A stretch of DNA of 64,000 nucleotides from Pseudomonas synxantha. Lineage in GTDB: Bacteria > Pseudomonadota > Gammaproteobacteria > Pseudomonadales > Pseudomonadaceae. The stretch is taken from assembly GCF_900105675.1 (NCBI RefSeq), contig NZ_LT629786.1, positions 124,001-188,000 of the forward strand, written 5' to 3'. Every line of letters starts with the position of its first letter. Positions within the stretch are counted from its first letter, which is position 1. The notes under the pieces are model-generated. The model saw nothing but the letters and a program-made list of their open reading frames with translations. It did not search any database and was not told where the DNA came from. Of this stretch, positions 42,430-50,451 are shown piece after piece. The translations under genes and the position numbers were made by a program.

Positions 42430-43218
42430 GTGCTGCTATATCTTGAGTATTTGCCCAGCTTGCTGGTCGCCATGGCGCGTATCTACCCCTGTGCCTTTCT
42501 CGTGGCGGCATTCTGTTTCCAACACATACGTGGCATGCCCCGGCACACTATCGTGATGGTCCTCGCACTGCTGCCGGCGCCGGCTGTTCATGCGGCGTTG
42601 GAGGGCCAGGAGCTCTCTGCGTTAATGATCGGTGGGTTGGTTCTGAAAGAGCTGGCCCTGGGAATTTTGATGGGCGTATTGCTGTCGATGCCGTTCTGGA
42701 TGTTCGAGTCGGTTGGTGCGCTATTGGATAACCAGCGTGGCGCCTTGGCGGGCGGCCAGCTCAACCCCTCGCTGGGGCCGGATGCAACGCCGGTCGGGCA
42801 CTTGTTCAAGCAACTGGCGATTTTTCTGTTGATGGCCAGCCTGGGGCTGGGAGCGTTGACCCAAGTGATCTGGGACAGCTACCTGGTGTGGCCACCGACG
42901 GTGTGGTTTCCGCTGCCCGCTGCCGATGGGTTCAGTACATTTGTCGACCTGCTCGGGGACACGTTCACGCACATGGTGCTTTATGCCGCCCCCTTCATTG
43001 CGGTACTGCTGTTGTTGGAGTTCGGCATTGCGCTGCTGGGGGTCTACAGTCAGCAATTACAAGTGAGTACCTTGGCGCCGCCCCTCAAGTGCCTGGCGGG
43101 TATTGGTGTCCTGCTGCTGTACTTTGCGTTGTTGCAGGACCTGATTGTTGGGCGCATGGGCTTGCTCACAGACCTCAGGCACTCCCTGGGGGGATTGTTC
43201 AAGGTTTCGGTGCCATGA
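42430..43218 (+). CDS. hrcT: type III export apparatus protein HrcT (SctT)
   Basis: Predicted 262-residue membrane protein of the SctT/FliR family, GTG start at 42430. Typical MPFWMFESVGALLDNQRGA and a conserved GPDATPVGHL; about six to seven hydrophobic segments. The stop overlaps the hrcU ATG by four bases. Confidence 0.92.
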   Translation: MLLYLEYLPSLLVAMARIYPCAFLVAAFCFQHIRGMPRHTIVMVLALLPAPAVHAALEGQELSALMIGGLVLKELALGILMGVLLSMPFWMFESVGALLDNQRGALAGGQLNPSLGPDATPVGHLFKQLAIFLLMASLGLGALTQVIWDSYLVWPPTVWFPLPAADGFSTFVDLLGDTFTHMVLYAAPFIAVLLLLEFGIALLGVYSQQLQVSTLAPPLKCLAGIGVLLLYFALLQDLIVGRMGLLTDLRHSLGGLFKVSVP

Positions 43219-44312
43219 GTGATTCAGGAGAAAAAAAGCACCCCGCGTCAGCCAAGAAACTGCGTGATCAGCGTAAGAAAGGGCAGGTCGCCCAAAGCCA
43301 GGATGTAGGTAAGTTGCTGGTGCTGACGGCCATCACTGAAATCGCCTTGTTTACCGCCGAGACCAGCCTGCAACGTTTCCAGCAACTGATGTTATTGCCG
43401 ATTTCACGCTCGACCCTGCCTTTCCCGCAGGCGTTGGAAGAAGTAATGGTCGAAAGCGTGATGATGTTCTTCTCATTCGCCCTGCTGATGGCTGCGGTGG
43501 CGATTATTACTAAGCTGGTCAGCAGTTGGATGCAGTTTGGGATCCTGTTCGCCCCGGACACCCTCAAGCTCGATTTCAACCGTCTCAATCCGCTCAATCA
43601 ACTCAAGCAAATGTTCTCGGTACAGTCGTTGATGAACCTGTTGATGAGTGTGGTCAAGGCGGCGCTCCTGGGCCTGATCCTGTACGTGGTGATCTGGCCT
43701 TCCCTGGGCGTATTGATCAACCTGGCCACCAGCGACCTGCAGAGCTACATCCTGGCATTGATCGCTTTGTTCCGCCATTTGCTGCATGCCTGCCTGGGGT
43801 TATTGCTGGTGCTGGCGCTTATTGACCTGACCATGCAGAAGTACTTCTTCGCCAAGCGCATGCGCATGACTCAAGTGGAAGTCGTCAAAGAGTACAAGGA
43901 TATGGAAGGCGACCCGCATGTGAAGGGGCAGCGCCGCGCCTTGGCACAGCAATTGGCCCAGGAGGAGCCGAAGGTCAAGCTGCCCAAGCTGGAGGAGTCC
44001 GACATGCTGGTGGTCAACCCGACGCACTTTGCCGTGGCCTTGTATTACCGCGCCGGCGAAACGCCGCTACCGCTGTTGGTGGAGAAAGGTACCGATGATG
44101 ATGCCCGTGCGTTGATCGCCCGGGCCAAGAGGGCGGATGTGCCCGTGATCCAGTGTGTCTGGTTGGCACGTACGCTGTATACGAAGAAGCTGGGGGCGAA
44201 TATTCCTCGTGAAACCTTGCAAGCCGTGGCGTTGATCTACCGTACCTTGCGCGAGCTTGATGATGAAGCCAAGCGTGAGACCCTGGAGTTGCCAGAGCTT
44301 GATCTACGTTGA
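43215..44312 (+). CDS. hrcU: type III secretion autoprotease and switch protein HrcU (SctU)
   Basis: Predicted 365-residue SctU/FlhB protein. N-terminal cytoplasmic SGEKKHPASAKKLRDQRKKG, four membrane helices, then the self-cleavage site NPTH in MLVVNPTHFAVALYY (about residue 265). The ATG at 43215 is the family start; the upstream frame from 42888 lies inside hrcT. Last gene of the hrpJ operon; it ends one base before the stop codon of the convergent hrpV. Confidence 0.93.
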   Translation: MSDSGEKKHPASAKKLRDQRKKGQVAQSQDVGKLLVLTAITEIALFTAETSLQRFQQLMLLPISRSTLPFPQALEEVMVESVMMFFSFALLMAAVAIITKLVSSWMQFGILFAPDTLKLDFNRLNPLNQLKQMFSVQSLMNLLMSVVKAALLGLILYVVIWPSLGVLINLATSDLQSYILALIALFRHLLHACLGLLLVLALIDLTMQKYFFAKRMRMTQVEVVKEYKDMEGDPHVKGQRRALAQQLAQEEPKVKLPKLEESDMLVVNPTHFAVALYYRAGETPLPLLVEKGTDDDARALIARAKRADVPVIQCVWLARTLYTKKLGANIPRETLQAVALIYRTLRELDDEAKRETLELPELDLR

Positions 44313-44678
44313 CTAACGTTGGGGAGGCGCATCCAGGGTTGCAAGATTGGCCAGCGACAACATTCGGCTGAGGGTCCTGTCGAACAGGGTGCGCTGCGGG
44401 GGCAGCGCATGCCAGATCACCAGGGCGTCCTGCGCGTCGATGTAGATGAAGCAACCATCGAATGCCACGGCTTGCTCGAAACGGCGCTCCAGCACCTGCT
44501 GTAATTGTAACGGTCGCAATGTTTCGCGTGTCACGTGCAGGGCCAGTCCTTGGCAGGCTCCGGCCTGCATGCCACTGACTGTCACGCCTGGGGCAAGTGC
44601 CAGGTGAGCGGCAGAGCCGCCCACCAGGCTGTCGAGGAAGACCTGGCGCTGATCGTCCGGCATTCCTTGAGCGCTCAT
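44313..44678 (-). CDS. hrpV: HrpV-like negative regulator of type III secretion
   Basis: Predicted 121-residue protein at the end of the hrcC operon, where P. syringae carries hrpV. HrpV there binds HrpS and represses the hrpL promoter, and HrpG relieves it. ATG 44678 overlaps the hrpT stop (ATGA); the longer frame to 44753 is rejected. Sequence conservation is low, so the call rests on size, position and the presence of a HrpR/S-type target in the same cluster. Confidence 0.75.
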   Translation of the reverse strand: MSAQGMPDDQRQVFLDSLVGGSAAHLALAPGVTVSGMQAGACQGLALHVTRETLRPLQLQQVLERRFEQAVAFDGCFIYIDAQDALVIWHALPPQRTLFDRTLSRMLSLANLATLDAPPQR

Positions 44679-44878
44679 CGCTCCAGCGACACCGTCTGAT
44701 AGTCCGCCCGTTCCCCCGCGGGGCCGGGTTCGACGCGCATTTGCGGCGGCCACCAGATCACCAGCTTATCCTTGGTCGATTGGGGGCGTGAGCAGGAGTC
44801 GCCCTTGCAGGTGGGCGTACAGCCGACGACGAGCAGTGCCGCGCCGATCAGTGAGGCGTATAGCAAGCGGTGTTTCAT
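44675..44878 (-). CDS. hrpT: HrpT-like outer-membrane lipoprotein
   Basis: Predicted 67-residue lipoprotein: signal MKHRLLYASLIGAALLVVGC with lipobox LVVGC (Cys20) and a short mature part with two further Cys. HrpT is the pilotin-like lipoprotein that helps place the HrcC secretin. Overlaps both hrcC and hrpV by four bases. Confidence 0.82.
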   Translation of the reverse strand: MKHRLLYASLIGAALLVVGCTPTCKGDSCSRPQSTKDKLVIWWPPQMRVEPGPAGERADYQTVSLER

Positions 44879-47013
44879 GGCTTGGCCTTCTGGGTTGGAG
44901 TGATCAGAGAGGGGCGCGGCACGCTGAGGTGTTCATCCTTCACCACCGGACGCATGGCGATGAACACTTCTGCTTCTTCACCTGGCTTGAGCCAGGCCCG
45001 TGGCCAGACACTGACGGCCAGGGTTTGTGCATTACTGCATTCCTTTTCGTCGATACGCACATTGCGGTTGAACTGGTTGCGCAGCACCACCACTGCCACG
45101 TTGTACTGCGGGCCGGCATACCACTGGCTGCGTTCGGTGTTCAGCGCCAGCAAGTTGCGAGTGCTGCACAATGTGTTCAGCCCCAGTGGCATCGGCGCTG
45201 CCTTGAAGGCCTTGGGCACTTCCCCGCTGACCAGGTGCGCCAGGGTGCTGATAATGTCACTGCGCTTGATCACCGGCTGGTGAGGGTCATAGCGCCTGAC
45301 CAGTGGCGCGAGAGCGGCCTGCAATTCGACCTGGTCGGCCTGCGGCAAGTAGCGTGACGGGTCGGCCTGGTCGCCAATGACGCGGGGCGTGAGGATGAAC
45401 AAGCGTTCACGCCGATTGTTCTGTCGTTCAGTCGAGGAAAACAGTGCCTTGCCTAATAGCGGGATATCACCCAGCAGCGGTACCTTGCTGAGTCTGTCCG
45501 TGCTTTCGGTGACATGGAAACCGCCGACTACCAGTGAACGTTTTTCCGCCATGATGGCCTGGGTGCTGACCTTGCCTCGGCGCACATCGAAGCTGTCGGG
45601 GGTGGGGTTGGCTTCTTCGAAGTTACCGTCCTCGATATCTACCAGCAGCTGGATTTGGTGGCCTCCACGGCTAGTAATCACGCGTGGCACTACCTGGAAG
45701 CTGGTCCCTACGGTAATCGGTAGAATCGTTGCGTTTTCCCTACCGCGAGACAGGTATTGGGTTCGGTTGAAATCGATCACTGCTGGCTGGTTTTCCAGCG
45801 TCAGCACTGACGGATTGGACACCATGGTTGCCAGGCCCTTGGCCTCCAGCGCGCGTATGTCAGCCTCGAAGCGGTCACGGTTTCTAATGGTCAACTGAGT
45901 GTTGCCGGGAGCCACATCGGCCCCACCACTGAAGCGACTGTTCTGAAAGCCCCACTTCACACCGAATTCGCGTAGTTGCGTGCGCTCGATATCGAGGATG
46001 ATCGCATCGATTTCCACCAGTTTACGCGCCACATCGAGTTGGGTAATCAGCTCTCGGTACATCGCCTGCCGTTCCGGCACGTCATAAATCAGGATGGCGT
46101 TATTGCGCAAGTCGGCTTCGACGCGGATACGGGCTGGGCTGACGGGGGCCCGCGGGGTGATTGAGATGCCTGCATCGGGCGAGCCGTTCACCCCGTTTGT
46201 CGCGGGCGACCCGAGCATTTGCCCCAACAACGGGTTGCTCAGGCGTGGAGCCAGCGGGGTAACGAAAGGGGGCTGGGTGGTGGAACGTTGTGCCTGCGCC
46301 GAAGATGTCGAGGGTGAGCGCGGCTCCAGCAGCCCTCGGAGCATGGTGGCCACACCAGGGATGATGATTTTTTCGTTACGGTATTCCATCTGGCGATCCG
46401 CCGCGCTGGCGAATTTGAGCGGATAGCTCAACACGCTCTGTTTTTCATCCGCGGAACGGCGCTGGCTGCTGAATCGCTTGATCTGTTCGATATAAACCTT
46501 GGGGCCGGAGACCAGCACGACTCCGTCCTCCGGCAACTCGCCCCAGCCGAACCGACTGTCGAGCAGGCCTATGTCGGTGAGCGCCTGCTTGAGATCGGAA
46601 ATGGTCTCGGAAGAGACCTCCAGGCGCGCGGAGTCTTGCTGGTCGAGGGTGCTGACATAGAGTGTGTTGTTGTACATGTACCATTGGAAACGGTGCTCGA
46701 CCCCGAGCCGGTCGAGCAATGATTGCGGCGTGTTGGCGCGTATCTTGCCATTGACGTTACCTTCGAGCAGGCCCTCGACTTGAAGTTGCGTACCAAACGT
46801 CTGGGCAAAATCCTCCAGCACTTCGCGTACGGGTTTGTGCTGTGCTTCATAAGCGTAGGCAGTGTTTTTCCATTCGGGCGGAATGGCGGCCAGCGTGCTG
46901 TCCAGTGGCAACAGCCATCCGGGTAGCAGGATCAGCCAGCCCCAGGCGGCGCGACGGGTGGCAGTAGATAGGTGAGGGCGCAAGCGTTTGTGCTTGTCGA
47001 TTTTATCAGGCAT
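44875..47013 (-). CDS. hrcC: type III secretion secretin HrcC (SctC)
   Basis: Predicted 712-residue outer-membrane secretin. An atypical long N-terminus is followed by a hydrophobic signal (WGWLILLPGWLLPL), N-domains (PVREVLEDFAQTFGTQLQVE and ETISDLKQALTDIGLL), and the secretin core with VPLLGDIPLLGKALFSS. The length is usual for HrcC. It is third in the hrpF-hrpG-hrcC-hrpT-hrpV operon driven by the hrp box at 47664. Confidence 0.93.
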   Translation of the reverse strand: MPDKIDKHKRLRPHLSTATRRAAWGWLILLPGWLLPLDSTLAAIPPEWKNTAYAYEAQHKPVREVLEDFAQTFGTQLQVEGLLEGNVNGKIRANTPQSLLDRLGVEHRFQWYMYNNTLYVSTLDQQDSARLEVSSETISDLKQALTDIGLLDSRFGWGELPEDGVVLVSGPKVYIEQIKRFSSQRRSADEKQSVLSYPLKFASAADRQMEYRNEKIIIPGVATMLRGLLEPRSPSTSSAQAQRSTTQPPFVTPLAPRLSNPLLGQMLGSPATNGVNGSPDAGISITPRAPVSPARIRVEADLRNNAILIYDVPERQAMYRELITQLDVARKLVEIDAIILDIERTQLREFGVKWGFQNSRFSGGADVAPGNTQLTIRNRDRFEADIRALEAKGLATMVSNPSVLTLENQPAVIDFNRTQYLSRGRENATILPITVGTSFQVVPRVITSRGGHQIQLLVDIEDGNFEEANPTPDSFDVRRGKVSTQAIMAEKRSLVVGGFHVTESTDRLSKVPLLGDIPLLGKALFSSTERQNNRRERLFILTPRVIGDQADPSRYLPQADQVELQAALAPLVRRYDPHQPVIKRSDIISTLAHLVSGEVPKAFKAAPMPLGLNTLCSTRNLLALNTERSQWYAGPQYNVAVVVLRNQFNRNVRIDEKECSNAQTLAVSVWPRAWLKPGEEAEVFIAMRPVVKDEHLSVPRPSLITPTQKAKP

Positions 47014-47027
47014 GGGAAGGTCTCTGG

Positions 47028-47432
47028 TTAATGCGGTATCGAGCGCAGTGACGTGGGGACGAATGCACGTGCAGGCCGGGCCTGGCGTGCCACGATGGCG
47101 CGCCAGGTGTCGCGTTGGTTAAGAAGGGATTCGAGGCACTTGGCGGGCTGTTCGCGGTGGTCCATCTCCACACATTGAACAAGCCAAAGCGTGCCGGTAG
47201 TGGGTGACTGCGCCAGTGCGCCCTGGAAATAGCTCAGGCTGGGGCCTCCCAGGCGCATCCAGGTGCGCAGCGAGGCGTTGTCCTCGCCCGCTTTGGTCAA
47301 CTGGACCTGTATCAGCAGTTTGTTCGAGACGCGCAGAAAGTTGATTTCGTCGTCATTCTCGAACAATGTGAGCTGCTCTTCGTGGCCGTTTAACCAGCCG
47401 CCAATGAGTGCGTGCAACTTACTGCACACCAT
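47028..47432 (-). CDS. hrpG: HrpG-like regulator/chaperone
   Basis: Predicted 134-residue acidic protein with a fold pattern like SycE/CesT secretion chaperones (FENDDEINFLRVSNKLLIQV). In P. syringae HrpG binds HrpV and frees HrpS. It starts 14 bases inside hrpF and lies 14 bp before hrcC. Call based on position and character. Confidence 0.77.
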   Translation of the reverse strand: MVCSKLHALIGGWLNGHEEQLTLFENDDEINFLRVSNKLLIQVQLTKAGEDNASLRTWMRLGGPSLSYFQGALAQSPTTGTLWLVQCVEMDHREQPAKCLESLLNQRDTWRAIVARQARPARAFVPTSLRSIPH

Positions 47433-47637
47433 CCAGGGCTGTCTTAAGCAGCGTATGCCTGGAGCGGACTTGTTCGTTGAAAGCGATAATGGAGAGTTTC
47501 TGTTGTTTCACTAGATCGCTGAAATACTCGATGTCGCCATCGAATGATTCCGTGTCTTTATAGGCGGTATTCACACGCTTGGTGTCAGATTGAACCTGCT
47601 TCAACAGGTGAGTGTTCAGGTTTCCGTAGAAGTCCAT
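47419..47637 (-). CDS. hrpF: HrpF-like small type III secretion protein
   Basis: Predicted 72-residue helical protein, first gene of the hrcC operon. ATG 47637 has GGAG eight bases upstream and follows the hrp box by about 27 bases; the frame start at 47694 would lie before the promoter's start site. HrpF is reported as a chaperone of the HrpA pilin in P. syringae (similar to PscE/YscE). Confidence 0.8.
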   Translation of the reverse strand: MDFYGNLNTHLLKQVQSDTKRVNTAYKDTESFDGDIEYFSDLVKQQKLSIIAFNEQVRSRHTLLKTALDGVQ

Positions 47638-47663
47638 GAGTTTTACTCCAGATGTGTCTGAAC

Positions 47664-47692
47664 TGTGTGGCGGGTTGTTTGTCACCAGTTCC
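47664..47692 (-). promoter_or_regulatory. hrp box of the hrpF-hrpG-hrcC-hrpT-hrpV operon
   Basis: Minus strand GGAACT, 16-base spacer, CCACACA. One base (T for C in GGAACC) differs from the other two hrp boxes, an accepted variant. Confidence 0.87.
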
Positions 47693-47751
47693 ATCGGCGG
47701 ACATGTTTTTTAAAAATATCGCTGCCTTCATCGCTTTTTCGTTGATGTTTC

Positions 47752-48324
47752 CTACGCGCTCGCAAACAAAATTTCGCGCATTGATGCCCAGTCGATGCGG
47801 AAGTCGCCTTCGTCTGTTTCCAACAGCAACGTTTGAGGTTTGACCTGGTCATCAGGACGAAGCCTCCAAAGCGTAGAGTCCAGTTTGGCCAAGGCTTGGG
47901 CGATGTGATCGTGCTCAAGGGGGTGGCAAACCAGCGTTGCCTTGATCGGGGGGATTTGCGTCGCTACCAGCTGTTTAATCAATGCCGAAAGGCGTTGGGG
48001 CTGAGGCACTTCCTCCAACAGGCAGTGGAAGGCTTGGTTGGCGATGGAAGTGGCGTAGTGCTCAAGGTTGTCGCACATCGCCTGGCGTTGGCGCTCCCAG
48101 GCGCTGAGCTGCGCGTTGGCCCGTGACCAGAAGTCGAGACTGGCCTGTTCAAGCAATTCTTCGCGGTGTTCAGCCGCCTGGTGCAAGAGTTCGTCGGCTT
48201 GGGCCTGGGCGCTACCCAGTAGCTGCCCGGCCCGCGAGCAGTCGGCAAGCATTTCCCGGGTAATCAAAACCTTTGGCTGCCCGGGGGCACCGTTGTGCAA
48301 CTCAATTCTGCGTAGGGTCAGCAT
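47752..48324 (-). CDS. hrpE: type III secretion ATPase regulator HrpE (SctL)
   Basis: Predicted 190-residue SctL/FliH-type stator that binds HrcN. The long central helix is rich in Ala, Gln and Glu (QAQADELLHQAAEHREELLE). ATG 48324 has GGAG eight bases upstream and is preferred to the TTG at 48330. Last gene of the hrpA-hrpB-hrcJ-hrpD-hrpE operon; the hrp box of the next operon begins 60 bases after its stop. Confidence 0.85.
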   Translation of the reverse strand: MLTLRRIELHNGAPGQPKVLITREMLADCSRAGQLLGSAQAQADELLHQAAEHREELLEQASLDFWSRANAQLSAWERQRQAMCDNLEHYATSIANQAFHCLLEEVPQPQRLSALIKQLVATQIPPIKATLVCHPLEHDHIAQALAKLDSTLWRLRPDDQVKPQTLLLETDEGDFRIDWASMREILFASA

Positions 48325-48348
48325 GGACAAGGCTCCGATTTTTTGCAG

Positions 48349-48891
48349 TTAACGATGGGTGAGTTCGCTATGCGTTGCGGCGATACGCCAGACAATGGCT
48401 TGCCAGAGCGTATTGAGCCGGCCATGGGCGTCGTCAAGTGACAGGTATGTGCTTTCAATTGCCTGCACCCGATGGGGGACCAGGCGCAACCGCAGACGCT
48501 GCCAGACAGCAGGTTCGACCCAGGCCCGCAGCAATTGCAGTGAATCGTCGTCCGGTTGCAGCAAGGCCCCGGGATGCAGAGCCTTGGCAAGGCGTTCGCA
48601 CCACTTGCGGTGTTCGTCGCACAAGGGGCTGTCGAGGTTGGGATGGCACGTGAGATCCAGTAGCGCTATTGCCAGATCAATCTGCTCCGGTGATGCCAGT
48701 GCCAAGCCAAGCACCGTTGCACACGGGGCAGGAGGCAGGCACGGCTCTATGCCCAAGGCGGCACATGCCAGCCCGGGCCGGCTGCGACACAAGGGCAGCA
48801 CTGCGTCATAGGCGTGGGTGCTGGTTGCCTCCGGGTGCGAAGATAGCCAGGGGCTGGCCCACCATTGTGCCCAAGCCAGGTGATCACTCAT
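48349..48891 (-). CDS. hrpD: type III secretion sorting-platform protein HrpD (SctK)
   Basis: Predicted 180-residue protein in the SctK position between hrcJ and hrpE. Low-complexity Leu/Ala/Pro-rich helices typical of the poorly conserved SctK family; no other motif. Overlaps hrcJ by eight bases. Confidence 0.8.
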   Translation of the reverse strand: MSDHLAWAQWWASPWLSSHPEATSTHAYDAVLPLCRSRPGLACAALGIEPCLPPAPCATVLGLALASPEQIDLAIALLDLTCHPNLDSPLCDEHRKWCERLAKALHPGALLQPDDDSLQLLRAWVEPAVWQRLRLRLVPHRVQAIESTYLSLDDAHGRLNTLWQAIVWRIAATHSELTHR

Positions 48892-49669
48892 TCGTCAATT
48901 GAGCCGGGGCGACAGCTGGCTTTGACCGTTGTCCCCTTATGCGCCAGAACAGCGCAGCGACCAGCATCAGTATCACGCCGGTAATCAACAGGCCAATACT
49001 GGTGCGCCAAAAACTAACGTCGTCCTCAGGGACCAGGAAAGGGCCGAAATACATCAACCGTTGTTGTTCCTGATAGACCGCCGCCGGCACAAAAACGACC
49101 GTGAGCTTTTGGGCGTTATCCAGTGCGGTGCTCATGCCGGGAATACTGCTGGCTACCATCCTGCGTACACGGGCCCTGATACTGTCGGGCTCCAATCGCG
49201 GGTCATGCTTGATGAACACCGAGGCGGAAGCGGGTTGGACGGGCTCACCGGGAGCCACGCGTTCGGGCAGCACTACGTGCACACGAGCGACGATGACGCC
49301 ATCGATGTTCGACAGGGTCGCCTCCAGCTCCTGGGACAGGGCATAGATGTATCTGGCACGCTCTTCCAGCGGTGTGGAGATGACGCCTTCCTTGCGGAAG
49401 GTATCCCCCATTGTGGCGCGTGCGACCTTGGGCAGCCCTACGGCCTCCAGCGTGCGAACGGCGCGACTGATGTCGGCTACGTTGACCCGAATCACCACGC
49501 CGTCCTTGGCAGGCACTTTTTGTGCGCGTATGTGTTTGTCAGCCAGTTCCGCGATGACCTCGTTGGCGTCCTGTTCGGACAGTTGGCGATGCAGTTCGAC
49601 ACTTTCGCCGCAGCCGCCCAGTATCAACGTCAGCGAGAAAATTAATCCGATAGACAGAAAACGAATCAT
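48884..49669 (-). CDS. hrcJ: type III secretion inner-membrane ring lipoprotein HrcJ (SctJ)
   Basis: Predicted 261-residue YscJ/FliF-family lipoprotein: lipobox LILGGC (Cys20), LHRQLSEQDANEVIAELADK, then periplasmic ring domains (LSNIDGVIVARVHVVLPER) and a C-terminal membrane helix (about 220-240) with a basic tail. Length is usual. Confidence 0.93.
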   Translation of the reverse strand: MIRFLSIGLIFSLTLILGGCGESVELHRQLSEQDANEVIAELADKHIRAQKVPAKDGVVIRVNVADISRAVRTLEAVGLPKVARATMGDTFRKEGVISTPLEERARYIYALSQELEATLSNIDGVIVARVHVVLPERVAPGEPVQPASASVFIKHDPRLEPDSIRARVRRMVASSIPGMSTALDNAQKLTVVFVPAAVYQEQQRLMYFGPFLVPEDDVSFWRTSIGLLITGVILMLVAALFWRIRGQRSKPAVAPAQLTNE

Positions 49670-49675
49670 TTTTTC

Positions 49676-50035
49676 CTACTGTAGGTTGCTGACTTTTTCG
49701 AGGCATTGCGCACCCTTGCCGACGCACTTCACCAGGGTTTGGGTCAGCAGTACTGAGTCTGAAAGATGGGAGGCATAGTTGAGTCGATTTTTTTCCTTGA
49801 ACTCATTGTTGAAGTCCTTGAGGCCTTTGCTCATGCCGCTTTTCGCCTTGTCCAGATGCTGCAAAGCATCGGTCAGGGCATTCGATGATGGTGCGGCGGT
49901 AACCCGTTGCATCGAAGGTTCCAATTGCGAGCTGAAAAAGCTCACATCTTCGCTGTGGTGCGTAGATGGGGTAGGGGGCTTGCGGGCTGTCAGGCCGCTT
50001 TGATATTCGCGTAATACGTCGACTTCTATTTTCAT
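49676..50035 (-). CDS. hrpB: type III secretion inner rod protein HrpB (SctI)
   Basis: Predicted 119-residue SctI-type protein, unstructured N-terminal half and helical C-terminus (SNALTDALQHLDKAKSGMSK). It lies between hrpA and hrcJ with six bases to hrcJ. In P. syringae hrpZ stands between hrpA and hrpB; it is absent here. Confidence 0.82.
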   Translation of the reverse strand: MKIEVDVLREYQSGLTARKPPTPSTHHSEDVSFFSSQLEPSMQRVTAAPSSNALTDALQHLDKAKSGMSKGLKDFNNEFKEKNRLNYASHLSDSVLLTQTLVKCVGKGAQCLEKVSNLQ

Positions 50036-50052
50036 TAGACCTCCTGGGGAGA

Positions 50053-50078
50053 ACCGCCCTTTAGTGATAAAGGGCGGT
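50053..50078. terminator. perfect 11-bp hairpin between hrpA and hrpB
   Basis: ACCGCCCTTTA and TAAAGGGCGGT around GTGA, nine bases after the hrpA stop. There is no T-run on the minus strand, so it is more likely a partial attenuator or mRNA-stabilising hairpin that favours hrpA over downstream genes than a full terminator. Confidence 0.65.
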
Positions 50079-50086
50079 CAAGCTAC

Positions 50087-50266
50087 TTAACGTATTGCGT
50101 CGATGTTCTTTTTCTTCTCAGTGATCTTGAAGGACTCAATACTTTCCTTCAAAGATTCACGAGCTGCTGCTTTCCTTTCCTGCTTGAGGTCTTCGTTTTC
50201 GCCGCCGCTGGAGCTCTGGATAGGGGGTTGGTAGGTGTTTGCGCTGGCGCCAGTAACATTGCCCAT
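50087..50266 (-). CDS. hrpA: type III secretion pilin, HrpA position
   Basis: A 59-residue protein, MGNVTGASANTYQPP at the start, Lys/Glu-rich helix (LKQERKAAARESLKESIESF) at the end, no Cys or Trp. It is the first gene after the hrp box at 50364 and directly precedes hrpB, the place of the HrpA pilin. The Gly/Ser/Pro-rich N-terminus and helical C-terminus suit a secreted pilin, but it is about half the length of P. syringae HrpA and I see no direct sequence match, so the name rests on position, size and composition. Confidence 0.72.
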   Translation of the reverse strand: MGNVTGASANTYQPPIQSSSGGENEDLKQERKAAARESLKESIESFKITEKKKNIDAIR

Positions 50267-50363
50267 AGTTAAACTCCGCTATTTAAGAAATGATATTTGA
50301 GCCCGATGTTCTAGTTTCAGTATTGATGCTTCCAATAGGTACTAAATATATCAGGCTCGTACT

Positions 50364-50391
50364 TGTGTGGCTCAGGCTAGAATATGGTTCC
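50364..50391 (-). promoter_or_regulatory. hrp box of the hrpA-hrpB-hrcJ-hrpD-hrpE operon
   Basis: Minus strand GGAACC, 15-base spacer, CCACACA. Transcription would start about 90 bases before the hrpA ATG, leaving a long AT-rich leader. The box lies 61 bp past the stop of the hrpR-like gene on the same strand. Confidence 0.88.
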
Positions 50392-50451
50392 AATTTTTAC
50401 TTGGAGGATGTATCTGGAGGTTTCTTCGATGCATATCGGCTGGGCAATGCG

